Source: Pusillimonas sp. T2
GTDB lineage: Bacteria > Pseudomonadota > Gammaproteobacteria > Burkholderiales > Burkholderiaceae_B
Assembly (NCBI RefSeq): GCF_002236805.1
Contig: NZ_NIQA01000003.1
Coordinates: 186,001-250,000, forward strand
DNA length: 64,000 nt
Direction of reading: 5' to 3'
How positions within the stretch are numbered: position 1 is the first letter of the stretch; every line of letters begins with the position of its first letter. The translations under genes and the position numbers were made by a program. Below, piece after piece: positions 50,187-60,599 of this stretch. The notes under the pieces are model-generated. The model did no database searches and had not been told where the DNA came from. It saw only the letters and a program-made list of their open reading frames with translations.

Positions 50187-51345
50187 GATTAAACACGTAC
50201 TCATCGTGGGCGCCGGCATCGCCGGGTGCTCGGCCGCCATTGTGCTGGCCAATCGGGGAATCCGCGTCACACTCATCGAGAAACAAGCCGAATGGCGCTT
50301 TCAGAGTTCGGGCATTTTTGTGTACAGCAACGGCTTGGCTGCACTGCAGCGGGTGGGTGTACTGCCCGACATTCTGGCGGCCGGCTTTGCGATTGACGAC
50401 GGCAAAAACATTTACCTTGACCACTTGGGCAACCCCATTACCGACGTGTACTACCCTACGGTAGATCCGGCTATCCCGCCCATTCTGGGCATCAAACGCA
50501 GCGAAATTCATCGGGTACTGGCCGGCCGCCTGGGCGCGCTGGGCGTCGATATACGGCTGGCGACAACGGTCGTACAAATCGATAAGAACACCGACGCTGG
50601 CGCGACGGTAACGTTGTCAGACGGCAGCCAAACCCCATACGACCTGGTGTTGGCCTGCGACGGCATCCGCTCTCAAGTGCGTCAAATGGCCTTCCCCGAA
50701 ATCGCACCGCGCAGCACCCATTTTGGCGTGTGGCGCAGCGTTCATCAGCGCCCGTCCTGGCTTAACAAAAAGTATATGTTGATGGGCGTGGGCAAGCGCC
50801 TGGGCATTATGCCCATCAGCCACGACAAACTCTACATTTTTGGCACCATCAGCGAGCCCGACAGCCCCTGGTTCGATCCAAGTCACTGGCCGGCGCTCAT
50901 GCGCGAAAAATTTGCCGAATTTCAAGGCCCAGTAAAACAATTTCTGGACGAAGTGTCGGATCAGACCGAAGTGCTTTACACCCTGGTCGAAGAAATTGTG
51001 GCGCCCCTGCCCTGGCATCGCGGCAGCATTTTGCTTATAGGCGACGCGGCACACGCATCAACCCCATTTATGGGCCAGGGTGGTGCCATGGCGATTGAAG
51101 ATGCGGTTGTCTTGGGCGACTTGCTAGATAAGCATGGCCACGACACTCGCGTACTGGAACACTTCGGGCGTACACGACTACCGGTATGCCAGTTTGTGCA
51201 AGACGCTTCGCGCCGCGTCGGCGAAGCCGGCGCCGTCGAAGATGCCCAGAGCTGCATGACGCGCAATGAAGCCATGAAAACCAACGCACAACATCAAGTG
51301 GAGCAGTTTTACGCCCGGTTGGGCGATCTGCGACACACTCATTAA
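50179..51345 (+). CDS. FAD-dependent aromatic monooxygenase
   Basis: A 388-residue class A flavoprotein. The FAD motif GAGIAGCSA starts at residue 11, the DG motif is ACDGIRSQVR (about 157) and the GD motif is LIGDAAHASTPFMGQGG (about 288). It may hydroxylate the product of the Rieske oxygenase encoded just upstream. The stop is followed by 57 bases before the binding-protein gene. The family includes salicylate-type hydroxylases; the ring substrate cannot be told. Confidence 0.87.
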   Translation: MAEIKHVLIVGAGIAGCSAAIVLANRGIRVTLIEKQAEWRFQSSGIFVYSNGLAALQRVGVLPDILAAGFAIDDGKNIYLDHLGNPITDVYYPTVDPAIPPILGIKRSEIHRVLAGRLGALGVDIRLATTVVQIDKNTDAGATVTLSDGSQTPYDLVLACDGIRSQVRQMAFPEIAPRSTHFGVWRSVHQRPSWLNKKYMLMGVGKRLGIMPISHDKLYIFGTISEPDSPWFDPSHWPALMREKFAEFQGPVKQFLDEVSDQTEVLYTLVEEIVAPLPWHRGSILLIGDAAHASTPFMGQGGAMAIEDAVVLGDLLDKHGHDTRVLEHFGRTRLPVCQFVQDASRRVGEAGAVEDAQSCMTRNEAMKTNAQHQVEQFYARLGDLRHTH

Positions 51346-51402
51346 TTTTCAAACCCGCAACACAAACTTTCTGCCTCAGGCAGTTAACCAAGGAGACTCA
51401 AG

Positions 51403-52410
51403 ATGATTCGAACGCTATCTAAATGGCGCACCAACGCGTCGGTGGCATGCCTGGCCCTGGCCACCGCACTGGGCGCTGGCCCAACGCAAGCGGCGGAGCC
51501 CCTGACCGAAATTACCTACCTGCTGCCTGCACCAGCGGGCGTGATTGCCTTTGCCCCTTTCATGCTGGCCCAAAACAAAAATTACTATGCCCAACAAGGC
51601 CTGAAAGTAAATTTCGTGACAGCCAAAGGCGGCGCCGATGTAGGCAAGCAACTGGGTGCAGGTAACGCACCATTGGGCGGTGCCTTGGGCGACACGCCCA
51701 TTATTCTTCGTCAGAATGGCATCCCCGTTAAGGGCGTGGCGCTGCTGGGTGGCCAAGCCCTGCACCAGATCATGATGCGCGCCGACGCCAACATTAAGTC
51801 TCCGGCCGACCTGAAAGGCAAAACCTTTACGGTGATGTCTTACCAAGACACCTCGTTTTACGCCACGCTGGCCGTGCTGTCACAAGGCGGTCTAAAACGC
51901 GACGACACCGATGTGCAAGCGGCCGGCCCGGTCGGTATCTGGCAATTGGTGGGTACCGGCAAAGCCATTGGCATGATCGGCGCCCCCGAGAACGGTTTCA
52001 TGGTTGAGGACGGCGGCGTGGCCATGACATATGAGTCGACAGGCAAATACTTCCCCGGCATGGCGCAGGCCATTATGGCGTCTGAAAAAATGATTGCCGA
52101 AAAGCCCGAAATTATTCAGAAGTTCTTGAACGCCACCCTGAAAGCCTTTGCCGAAGTCCGTGACAACCCGGCGCAGGCCACTGCCGAATACGTGTCGTTC
52201 ATGCCCTCGTACAAAGGCCGTGAAAAGTTTGTAGAGCAAGTACTGACGTATTACGCGAAAAACGTGTATTCGGGCCAGGAACGCACCGGCAGTTTCGACC
52301 CCAAACGCGTATCGGCGCTGCAAGACTTTTACCTCAAAGAAGGCATTATTCGCGACCGAATCGATCTGAACGATCTGTTTACCAACCAGTTCATCCAAGT
52401 GGCCAAATAA
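51403..52410 (+). CDS. Periplasmic binding protein, TauA/NMT1-type
   Basis: A 335-residue ABC-type periplasmic binding protein. Residues 1-30 form a signal peptide ending TQAAEP. The mature part has the type II fold with TYLLPAPAGVIAFAPFMLAQ, LKGKTFTVMSYQDTS and GIWQLVGTGKAIGMIGAP. TauA/SsuA-type proteins bind sulfonates, aromatics or nitriles. No permease or ATPase genes follow: the next hairpin at 52483 ends the operon, so partners must be elsewhere or are lacking. Confidence 0.85.
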   Translation: MIRTLSKWRTNASVACLALATALGAGPTQAAEPLTEITYLLPAPAGVIAFAPFMLAQNKNYYAQQGLKVNFVTAKGGADVGKQLGAGNAPLGGALGDTPIILRQNGIPVKGVALLGGQALHQIMMRADANIKSPADLKGKTFTVMSYQDTSFYATLAVLSQGGLKRDDTDVQAAGPVGIWQLVGTGKAIGMIGAPENGFMVEDGGVAMTYESTGKYFPGMAQAIMASEKMIAEKPEIIQKFLNATLKAFAEVRDNPAQATAEYVSFMPSYKGREKFVEQVLTYYAKNVYSGQERTGSFDPKRVSALQDFYLKEGIIRDRIDLNDLFTNQFIQVAK

Positions 52411-52482
52411 GCCAAAACGTAACCAAGCTGGGCGGCGCTTGATTTTGGTCAACTAAACAACCGGGCGTCGCCGTCGTTAATC

Positions 52483-52515
52483 CCCCTGTCAGGTTACGAT
52501 CTGGCAGGGGTTTTT
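52483..52515 (+). terminator. Intrinsic terminator after the oxygenase cluster
   Basis: CCCCTGTCAG (52483-52492) and CTGGCAGGGG (52501-52510) pair around 8 bases and are followed by TTTTT. It ends the operon 70 bases past the binding-protein stop. Confidence 0.85.
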
Positions 52516-52658
52516 ACTGTCAATCACATAAGCAAGGGGCAATTTCCCCGGCTAATTTGGGGTAGCAGGCAGTTTCACCCACTTACAATCGCGGGTTAGA
52601 CGTTGCTCAGACATAACCTCGCACATCTTGTAGCGAAAAAACGGAACCCACTCTCTGT

Positions 52659-54293
52659 ATGCGTAAAAACCTGCCCGTCACTAACATCGAAACTGTTGTT
52701 CGCGAAGACCAGTACCTGATTTCTAAAACCGACATGAAAGGTCGGATCATTTATGCCAACCCGGCATTTATCGAAGTCAGCGGCTTTACGCGCGACGAGT
52801 TGCTGGGCAAACCGCATAACCTGATCCGCCACCCCGATATGCCCCCCGAGGCCTTTGCCGACCTATGGGACACCCTGAAGGACGGCAAGCCGTGGTTGGG
52901 CATTGTAAAAAACCGGCGCAAAGACGGTAGCTATTACTGGGTACTGGCCAACGCCTACCCGGTCGTTGAAAACGGCGAAGTCACCTGCTATGCCTCGGTC
53001 CGGGTCAAACCCACCGAAGAACAAGTCAAAGCCGCAGAAGCTTTCTACCAGGACATCAACGAAGGCAAGGTGCGTTGGCACACCGTCAAGGCTGGGCAAA
53101 AAGTCCGTAAAGGGCTACTGCGCGTGCTCGACTACGCGGCCATGCCCTTTAACAACAGCCTGCGCTCAAGCCTGCTGCGCATGTCCGCCATGGGCCTGGG
53201 TGCCATTGGCATTGCCAGCTGGTTCGCCGCGCAAGGCGGTGTCCCGTCGGGTCAGGCATGGTACGTATGGCCTGCAGTTGGCGTGCTGACGGCAGGTATG
53301 CTGGGCTATGGTTGGCTGGTAGCGCAACGCGCCATTACGTCGCTGGCCGACGCGGCCCGCGTAGCACGACAGATTTCAGCGGGTAATCTGACGCTTGCGC
53401 TGCAAGAAGGCAAAAGTGACGAAGTCAACAACCTGAATTTCTACCTCGACATCATGCGCAAGAGCCTGATCAGTATCGCGCACGATGTCGAAGTCGGCGT
53501 GCATTCAACCGCCCACACGGCCCAGGTTTTGTATGCCAACAACACGCATTTGTCGGCACGCACCGAAGACAACGCGGCATCGCTGCAAGAAACGGCCGCC
53601 GCCATGGAAGAGCTGACGGTAACCGTCAAACAAAACACCGACAACGCCCATCTGGCCAGCCGTCTGGCCGACGAAAGCATGAAAATCGCGCAACGAGGCG
53701 GTGAGGTAGTCGGCGAAGTGGTTCACACCATGGATGGCATCAGCGAAAGCTCGCGCAAGATTGCAGACATCGTCACCCTCATTGAAGGCATTGCGTTCCA
53801 GACCAATATTCTGGCGCTTAACGCAGCCGTCGAATCAGCCCGTGCCGGCGAAGCCGGCAAGAGCTTTGCCGTTGTCGCAGGCGAAGTACGCAACCTGGCC
53901 CTGAAAAGCTCGCAAGCGGCCAAAGAAGTCAAAAACCTTATCGACGATTCGAATTCGCGCATTACTGCCGGGTCTGAGCAAGTGTCTCGCGCTGGCGCCA
54001 CAATGCAGGAAATCGTCGACTCCGTTCGCCGTGTTACCGACGTGATGGCCGAAATCTCGACCGCGTCGGTCGAACAAACTACCGGCTTGACCGAAATCAA
54101 CCAGGCGGTCTCGCTGATGGACACCGTCACCCAGCAAAACGCCAACATGGTTCACGACCTGGGGCAAACCGTTCGGCACTTGTCGGCCGAAGCCGAAAAT
54201 CTGGGCGTGGCCATTGCAGTCTTGAATACAGGTGTCGGTCAAAAAGGCCGCCCTGCACAGGTCGGCTCCGACGAGCCGAAACTGGTCGGCTAA
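52659..54293 (+). CDS. Methyl-accepting chemotaxis protein with PAS domain (Aer-like)
   Basis: A 544-residue chemoreceptor. Residues ~10-115 form a PAS domain (YLISKTDMKGRIIYANPAFI; GLPHNLIRHPDMPPEAFADL), then two membrane segments (around 180-225, SLLRMSAMGLGAIGIASWFA; VWPAVGVLTAGMLGYGW), a HAMP-like linker, and the signalling domain with the hairpin tip EGIAFQTNILALNAAVESA. The PAS fold and topology match Aer-type energy or redox receptors. It stands alone before the pca genes, flanked by a hairpin. Confidence 0.92.
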   Translation: MRKNLPVTNIETVVREDQYLISKTDMKGRIIYANPAFIEVSGFTRDELLGKPHNLIRHPDMPPEAFADLWDTLKDGKPWLGIVKNRRKDGSYYWVLANAYPVVENGEVTCYASVRVKPTEEQVKAAEAFYQDINEGKVRWHTVKAGQKVRKGLLRVLDYAAMPFNNSLRSSLLRMSAMGLGAIGIASWFAAQGGVPSGQAWYVWPAVGVLTAGMLGYGWLVAQRAITSLADAARVARQISAGNLTLALQEGKSDEVNNLNFYLDIMRKSLISIAHDVEVGVHSTAHTAQVLYANNTHLSARTEDNAASLQETAAAMEELTVTVKQNTDNAHLASRLADESMKIAQRGGEVVGEVVHTMDGISESSRKIADIVTLIEGIAFQTNILALNAAVESARAGEAGKSFAVVAGEVRNLALKSSQAAKEVKNLIDDSNSRITAGSEQVSRAGATMQEIVDSVRRVTDVMAEISTASVEQTTGLTEINQAVSLMDTVTQQNANMVHDLGQTVRHLSAEAENLGVAIAVLNTGVGQKGRPAQVGSDEPKLVG

Positions 54294-54346
54294 CCCGGCC
54301 TGAGGCCAGGGCTGCCCTGGCCGCCGGTTACACGGGGCTACAATAA

Positions 54347-54376
54347 CGGGGCCAACCGCAGGGTTGGCCCCGTTTT
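54347..54376 (+). terminator. Terminator hairpin directly before pcaB
   Basis: CGGGGCCAACC (54347-54357) and GGTTGGCCCCG (54362-54372) form an 11-base stem with a 4-base loop and TTTT after it. It is a normal terminator for the chemoreceptor gene, but only 16 bases separate it from the pcaB start, with the GGAG of pcaB between. Confidence 0.82.
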
Positions 54377-54391
54377 ATTTCCGGAGACACC

Positions 54392-55756
54392 GTGAGCGTA
54401 CCAATTTTTGACAGCTTCCTGACCACCACCGACATCATCGACGTTTTCGACGATATGGCGGTAAGTCAAGGCATGCTTGATTTTGAAGCCGCGCTGGCAC
54501 GCGCCCAGGCCGCCGAGGGCCTGATTCCGGCCCAGACCGCGCGCATCATCGAAAAACACTGCGTGGCCGACGCATTCGACCTGCCTGCCATCATTGTGGC
54601 TGCGCGCCGCGCAGGCAGCATGGCTATACCCCTGGTCAAGGCGCTGACGCAAAAGGTCGCCACCGAAGACCCCGAGGCCGCGACGAAAGTGCATTGGGGC
54701 AGCACCAGCCAAGACGTGATCGACACTGCGGCTGTACTGGTAACCCGCAAGGCGCTGGCCTTGATCGACGGCGAATTAAACAGCCTGGCGGCCCGTTTGC
54801 TCACCCTGGCACAAACGCACACACAAACACCGGTACTGGCTCGCACACTCATGCAACCGGCGCAAGTCACCAGCCTGGGCTTCAAATTCGCCAATTGGGC
54901 AGCGCCGCTGGTACGCAGCCGCACGCAGCTTAAGACGCTGGCCAATCAGGCCCTGCAGCTGCAGCTGGGCGGTGCAGTAGGCACGTTGGCCGTCATGGGC
55001 GAGAAAGGCCCAGCCGTAGCCCAGCGCGTTGCTGCCGACCTGGGGCTGGCCAACCCCCTGGGCAACTGGCATACGCAACGCGATGAATGGGTTCGCCTGG
55101 GGCTTGAGGTTGCCGTGCTGACAGGTAGCCTGGGCAAAATCGCCACCGACCTGAGCTTGATGGCCCAGGGTGAAATCGCCGAACTGGCCGAGCCTTCGGG
55201 CCAGGGGCGTGGCGGCTCGTCGGCCATGCCCCACAAACGCAACCCGGTCTCTTCCATGATTGCGCTGGCCGCCGCGGGCCGCACGCCGCATCGGGCCGCT
55301 GCACTGCTGGCCAACATGCCACAAGAACACGAACGCGGGCTGGGCAACTGGCAGGCCGAATTGGCCGAATGGCCCGGTCTGTTTTTAAGTGCCCACGGTG
55401 CGCTGACGGCATTGCGTGAGGCTATGGATGGTCTGGTTATCGACGCGGCACGCATGCGACAAAACATCGATGCCCTGCAAGGGTTGATATTCGCAGAAGC
55501 GGTGTCCATTTACCTGGCCGGCGTCATCGGACGCCCAGCTGCCCACCATTTGATGGAAACCTTGACCGCACGCGCCGTCACCGAAAAAGCCCATTTGTCA
55601 GATGTGGTACGCGCGGCCGTTAACGCCGACGAAGCCCTGCGTACCCAGCTTGATCTCTCGGCGCTCGACGCCCTTTTCGACCCGGTCAATGCTACCCACA
55701 GCGGCGCCGCCATGGCCCGTACGATTATTCCCCAATTGCTTGCCCAACTGGCTTAA
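54392..55756 (+). CDS. pcaB: 3-Carboxy-cis,cis-muconate cycloisomerase
   Basis: A 454-residue fumarase/aspartase-superfamily enzyme that cyclises beta-carboxymuconate to gamma-carboxymuconolactone. The signature GRGGSSAMPHKRNPV (about residues 270-284) is the SxxMPxKxNP loop of the family, and the HWGSTSQDVIDTA motif near 100 and the VLARTLMQPAQVTS motif near 150 fit PcaB. It begins with GTG preceded by GGAG. The next gene, pcaCD, lies 29 bases downstream and completes the lactone steps. Confidence 0.95.
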   Translation: MSVPIFDSFLTTTDIIDVFDDMAVSQGMLDFEAALARAQAAEGLIPAQTARIIEKHCVADAFDLPAIIVAARRAGSMAIPLVKALTQKVATEDPEAATKVHWGSTSQDVIDTAAVLVTRKALALIDGELNSLAARLLTLAQTHTQTPVLARTLMQPAQVTSLGFKFANWAAPLVRSRTQLKTLANQALQLQLGGAVGTLAVMGEKGPAVAQRVAADLGLANPLGNWHTQRDEWVRLGLEVAVLTGSLGKIATDLSLMAQGEIAELAEPSGQGRGGSSAMPHKRNPVSSMIALAAAGRTPHRAAALLANMPQEHERGLGNWQAELAEWPGLFLSAHGALTALREAMDGLVIDAARMRQNIDALQGLIFAEAVSIYLAGVIGRPAAHHLMETLTARAVTEKAHLSDVVRAAVNADEALRTQLDLSALDALFDPVNATHSGAAMARTIIPQLLAQLA

Positions 55757-55784
55757 CACATACACTTGAACCGCAGGAATCACC

Positions 55785-57044
55785 ATGACTTTTGATGCCA
55801 CCAATCACGACTTTGAACGCGGCCTGAAAAATCGCCGTGAAATTCTGGGCGACGCCTGGGTCGACCGCTCGCTCGAGCGCGCCACCAACTTCAATGCCGA
55901 ATTCCAGGAACTGATTACCCGTTTTGCCTGGAATGAAATCTGGGGTCGCCCCGGACTAGAAAAGAAAACCCGCCGCGCCATGGTACTGGCCATTACCATG
56001 GCTCTAGGCCGCTGGGAAGAGTTCGAACTGCATGTACGTGCCGGCTTGGTCGGGGGCACACCCGAAACCCGCCTGACCCCCGACGAGCTGAAAGAAATCA
56101 TCATCCAGACCGCCATTTATGCAGGCGTACCCGCCGCCAACACCGGCTTTACCCACGCCCAGGCCATCTTGAAAGAAATCGGCGAAGAAATCGGCTACAC
56201 CCTCACACCACTTAACCCGGCCGACACTTGCCACCCTGGCATTGGTCACGAACACGTTACCCAAAGCAAACCGGCACTGCACTACACCCGTCGCCCGGCC
56301 CGCAACGGTCAACCGCGTCAAACCGTTATCCTCAGCCATGCACTAGGTTGCGACCTGACCATGTGGGACCGCCTGGCCAACGTGTTGGCGGCCGAATACG
56401 ACGTCGTCTGCTACGACCATCGCGGCCACGGCTCGTCCGACGCACCGGCCAGTTTGTACACAATGGAAGCGCTGGCTGATGACGCCGCTCGCCTGATTGG
56501 CGAACTCGGTTGCGGCCCGGTGATCTGGATTGGCCTTTCGATGGGCGGTATGGTGGGGCAAGAACTGGCTATCCGCCGCCCCGAACTGGTGTCGAAACTG
56601 GTGATTGCCAACTCGACGTCAGCCTACCCCGATGCGGTACGCGACGTATGGCAACAACGCATTGCCACCGTCAAAGCCCAAGGCATCGAAGTCATCGCCG
56701 ACGCGGTAATGGAGCGCTACTTCCATGCGGGCTTCCGTGCCGAACGCGCAGCGACAGTGGCGTCGTACCGCCGACGTTTGGTAACGACCGACGCCGAAGG
56801 CTATATCGGCTGCTGCAATGCGGTTGGCACCGTCAATACCACCGATCGCCTGCCCCAGGTCAAGGCAGCCACGTTGGTCATTGCCGGTGAACTGGACCAA
56901 GGCGCGCCGGTATCGATGTCTGAAACTATGGCTAACCAGATTCCTGGCGCCAAGCTGGTCGTCCTTAAAGACGCCTCGCACCTGGCCGTCGCCGAACAGC
57001 CCCAGGCCTTTATTGACGCCGTCCAGGCATTTTTGAACGCCTGA
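55785..57044 (+). CDS. pcaCD: Fused carboxymuconolactone decarboxylase and enol-lactonase
   Basis: A 419-residue fusion. Residues 1-~140 are the decarboxylase (PcaC; LGDAWVDRSLERATNFNAEF, and RWEEFELHVRAGL with the acid and His). Residues ~165-419 are the alpha/beta-hydrolase enol-lactonase (PcaD; Ser252 in WIGLSMGGMVGQ, an Asp around 370 in LDQGAPV, and His399 in KDASHLAVAEQ). The order, decarboxylase first, is the reverse of the actinobacterial PcaL fusion. It performs two consecutive steps giving beta-ketoadipate. Co-transcribed with pcaB. Confidence 0.93.
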   Translation: MTFDATNHDFERGLKNRREILGDAWVDRSLERATNFNAEFQELITRFAWNEIWGRPGLEKKTRRAMVLAITMALGRWEEFELHVRAGLVGGTPETRLTPDELKEIIIQTAIYAGVPAANTGFTHAQAILKEIGEEIGYTLTPLNPADTCHPGIGHEHVTQSKPALHYTRRPARNGQPRQTVILSHALGCDLTMWDRLANVLAAEYDVVCYDHRGHGSSDAPASLYTMEALADDAARLIGELGCGPVIWIGLSMGGMVGQELAIRRPELVSKLVIANSTSAYPDAVRDVWQQRIATVKAQGIEVIADAVMERYFHAGFRAERAATVASYRRRLVTTDAEGYIGCCNAVGTVNTTDRLPQVKAATLVIAGELDQGAPVSMSETMANQIPGAKLVVLKDASHLAVAEQPQAFIDAVQAFLNA

Positions 57045-57065
57045 AACCCTAGTGCAGATCGAGCA

Positions 57066-57996
57066 CTATTCGTTTGATGCTCGACGACTGACCCCCCGCA
57101 GGATTTTCATTAAAGCCTGCGCGGGGGGACTAAGTACCGCATCAGAACGATGCAACAGCCCCACCGGCTCTTCGGTGCCCTCAAACGCCAGCGGCAACCG
57201 GGCGAGCAACCCACGCGAAATATCATCACGCACCGCACCAGCAGACGCAAACCAGACTGCGTCGGACTGCAGCACAACCAGACGGGCAACGGATACCGAC
57301 AGGGTTTCTAGACAGTTGTTGGGCAGCTTGAGCCCGCGGGCGGCCAGGTAGTTTTCGGTGTTATGGCGCGGTACCGTACCCGGCGGCGACACCACCAACG
57401 GACACGCAATTAGTTGCGACAACGACAAGCCCCCTTGCAACAGAGGATGCCCCTCTCGTACCACGGCAATCAGGGGTTCGACATACAGCAACTCGAACGA
57501 CAACCCCACCATCATTTGCGGGTCGGCCATGCGCCCCACCGCCACATCGGATTCACCGGCCTTGAGCTTTTCGAGCAAGGCACTGTTGGTGGCCACTAGC
57601 ACCTCGACCCGAACCTGAGGATACTGCTGCCGGAATTGCGTCAGGGTAATCGGCAAAATATCGGGAGCCACAGTGGGCAATGCCCCCACGATCACCGTTT
57701 CTTGGGCAGCGCTGCCGCCTTTGCCCACAGCACGAGCTGCACCGTCCAGGGCCTCGAGCACCGATAATGCGTGCGCCAGGAAATGTTCACCCTCGGGTGT
57801 CAGGCGAGCGCCAAAACGCCCACGACGCAACAGCGCGACACCCACCATCTGCTCAAGCTCGACCAGCGTCTTGGAAACCGCCGGCTGGCTAAGGTTAAGC
57901 CGCTCGGCCGCCTTACCCAGATTTTGCTCTTGAGCAACGGTGACAAAGCACTGCAAATGGCGCAGCCTTACCCGGTGAAGAAATCGGTCATTTTCC

Positions 57997-57998
<2 letters not shown>
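57066..57998 (-). CDS. pcaQ: LysR-type regulator PcaQ
   Basis: A 310-residue LysR-family regulator. The N-terminal helix-turn-helix is RLRHLQCFVTVAQEQNLGKA and AERLNLSQPAVSKTLVELEQ. The effector domain follows from ~95. In related bacteria PcaQ activates the protocatechuate genes with beta-carboxymuconate as inducer. It is divergent from pcaHG, with a palindrome over its own start codon, and convergent with pcaCD (22 bases between stops). The assignment rests on context and family. Confidence 0.85.
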
Positions 57999-58854
<856 letters not shown>

Positions 58855-58855
<1 letters not shown>

Positions 58856-59487
58856 TGAACCCGAACACGCCTGTTTACCTGAAAGAAACCGCGTCGCAAA
58901 CGGCAGGTCCGTACGTTCACATTGGCCTGGCCCCCAAGCAAGCCGGCTTCGATATCTTCGAAAATAACTTTGGCAACGTGCTGGTTAAGCCCGAAACCAA
59001 GGGCGAGCGCATTCGTGTCGAAGGCCGTGTATTTGACGGCAGCGGCCACATCATCAAAGACGTGCTTATCGAATGCTGGCAAGCCAATGCGGCTGGCCGG
59101 TACAACCACCCTGCCGACAAGCAAACCGACAAGCCCGTCGACCCAAGTTTCCGGGGTTGGGGCCGTACCACGTCCGATTTCGAAAGCGGCGTGTACGCAT
59201 TCGAAACCATCAAACCCGGTTCGGTCACCGGTCGTCATGGCAAACCCATGGCACCGCACATCAACCTCTGGATTGTCGCTCGCGGTATCAATATCGGTCT
59301 GCAAACCCGCATGTACTTCTCTGACGAAGAAGCCGCCAATGCCGCCGACCCGGTGCTGAACGGGATCGAATGGGCAGGTCGTCGCAAGACACTGGTCGCT
59401 CAAAAGTCCGAGAAAGACGGCCAAGTCGTTTACACGTTCGACATCTACCTGCAAGGGCCAGACGAAACTGTGTTCTTCGACGCCTGA
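58855..59487 (+). CDS. pcaG: Protocatechuate 3,4-dioxygenase alpha subunit
   Basis: A 210-residue alpha subunit. It shares the fold of PcaH (VEGRVFDGSGHIIKDVLIEC, WQANAAGRYNHPADK) but lacks the His pair that holds iron, as expected. ETASQTAGPYVHIG near the start is the alpha-type active-site region. The family forms a large alpha-beta assembly. A terminator hairpin follows at 59523. Confidence 0.96.
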
Positions 59488-59522
59488 TTTAACGGCGTTA
59501 TCGGGCCTTAGCCCGTAAAGTC

Positions 59523-59564
59523 AAAGCGGTACGTGGTCTTCTTCAGACCCGTACCGCTTTTTTA
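59523..59564 (+). terminator. Terminator after pcaHG
   Basis: AAAGCGGTACG (59523-59533) and CGTACCGCTTT (59550-59560) form an 11-base outer stem, with an inner stem (GGTCT/AGACC), and TTTT follows. It may also end transcription of the convergent IclR gene. Confidence 0.85.
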
Positions 59565-59580
59565 CTGACACACCCCATTC

Positions 59581-60399
59581 TTACTGGGCCGCGCCCAACA
59601 ACATATTGATTTTGGCGGCTGCCGCCAGCAAGCGCGGCAAACACACCTCAAGCAAATAATGGGCGTCGGCTTTGTCGGCCGACCCGCTCACATTAATTGC
59701 CGCCACTACTTTGCCGCTCATATCGCGGATGGGTGCCGCCATCGACACCAGCCCCGGTTCCAACTCTTCGCGCACCAGACTCCACCCCTGTGCCCTGACC
59801 TGCAGCAAGGTCTCGTACAACTGTTCACGGTCGACAACCGTATGCGGCGTATAGGTCGTCAGCGTCATTTGCGCCAGCCGTGCCTTAAGCACGTCATCGG
59901 GCAAGGCTGCAAGCAACACCCGGCCCATCGACGAGCAATACGCCGGCAAACGACTGCCCACCCCCAGATTAATAGACATGATTTTGTGGGCCGGCACACG
60001 CAGCACATAAACCACCTCATCGCCATCGAGCACAGCGGCCGAGCTGGACTGACGCAACTGCTCAACCAGCGCCTCCATGACCGGTTGCGCACGTGTCCAG
60101 ACGGGCAACGAGGTCAGATACGCGAACCCCAGTTCAAGCACCTTGGGTGTCAAACGGAACAAGCGCCCCTCGTTGGTGACGTAGCCCAAGGCGAGTAGCG
60201 TCAACAGAATACGGCGAGCGCCAGCCCGCGTCAGGCCCGTATTTTGCGCAACCTCGGACAGCGTCTGCGCCGGCGCATTGGCGCCAAAACTGCGCAGCAC
60301 CGCCAGCCCCCGCGCAAACGACTGAACATAGCTGTCGCCTGGTCGCACCGCGCCGGCCGCCGATACCTCGCTATCGATAAGTAATGAAGCTTCTGACAT
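59581..60399 (-). CDS. IclR-family regulator, PcaR/PcaU-like
   Basis: A 272-residue IclR-type regulator. The winged helix is SFARGLAVLRSFGANAPAQT with EVAQNTGLTRAGARRILLTL; the effector domain includes YCSSMGRVLLAALPDD, VREELEPGLVSMAAPIRDMS and VAAINVSG. In soil bacteria PcaR/PcaU of this family activate pcaIJ and related genes with beta-ketoadipate or protocatechuate. It is divergent from pcaI with paired direct repeats between. The start at 60399 was chosen for the conserved N-terminus; the frame is open to 60432. Confidence 0.87.
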   Translation of the reverse strand: MSEASLLIDSEVSAAGAVRPGDSYVQSFARGLAVLRSFGANAPAQTLSEVAQNTGLTRAGARRILLTLLALGYVTNEGRLFRLTPKVLELGFAYLTSLPVWTRAQPVMEALVEQLRQSSSAAVLDGDEVVYVLRVPAHKIMSINLGVGSRLPAYCSSMGRVLLAALPDDVLKARLAQMTLTTYTPHTVVDREQLYETLLQVRAQGWSLVREELEPGLVSMAAPIRDMSGKVVAAINVSGSADKADAHYLLEVCLPRLLAAAAKINMLLGAAQ

Positions 60400-60531
60400 A
60401 AAAAACCTGATTGAAATACCCGTCGCTGCCACGACAACACAATGACCGGCACTGTTGCGCTCAAGCGCCCGCGACCCGAGCTGACATTGACAACCCGGGC
60501 ACGTCTGATTAAGCTAGACGAAGTTAGTTCT

Positions 60532-60565
60532 ATATACGAATATTTGTTCAATATACGAACATATT
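60532..60565. promoter_or_regulatory. Direct repeats before pcaI, likely IclR-regulator site
   Basis: ATATACGAATAT (60532-60543) and ATATACGAACAT (60551-60562) are direct repeats 19 bases apart, about two helical turns, in the promoter of pcaI. The second is part of AATATACGAACATATT, also found at 1214-1229 with two changes. IclR activators bind such repeated half-sites. Confidence 0.6.
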
Positions 60566-60599
60566 CAGAAATTTTCAACACAATGTTCGCAGGGAAAAC

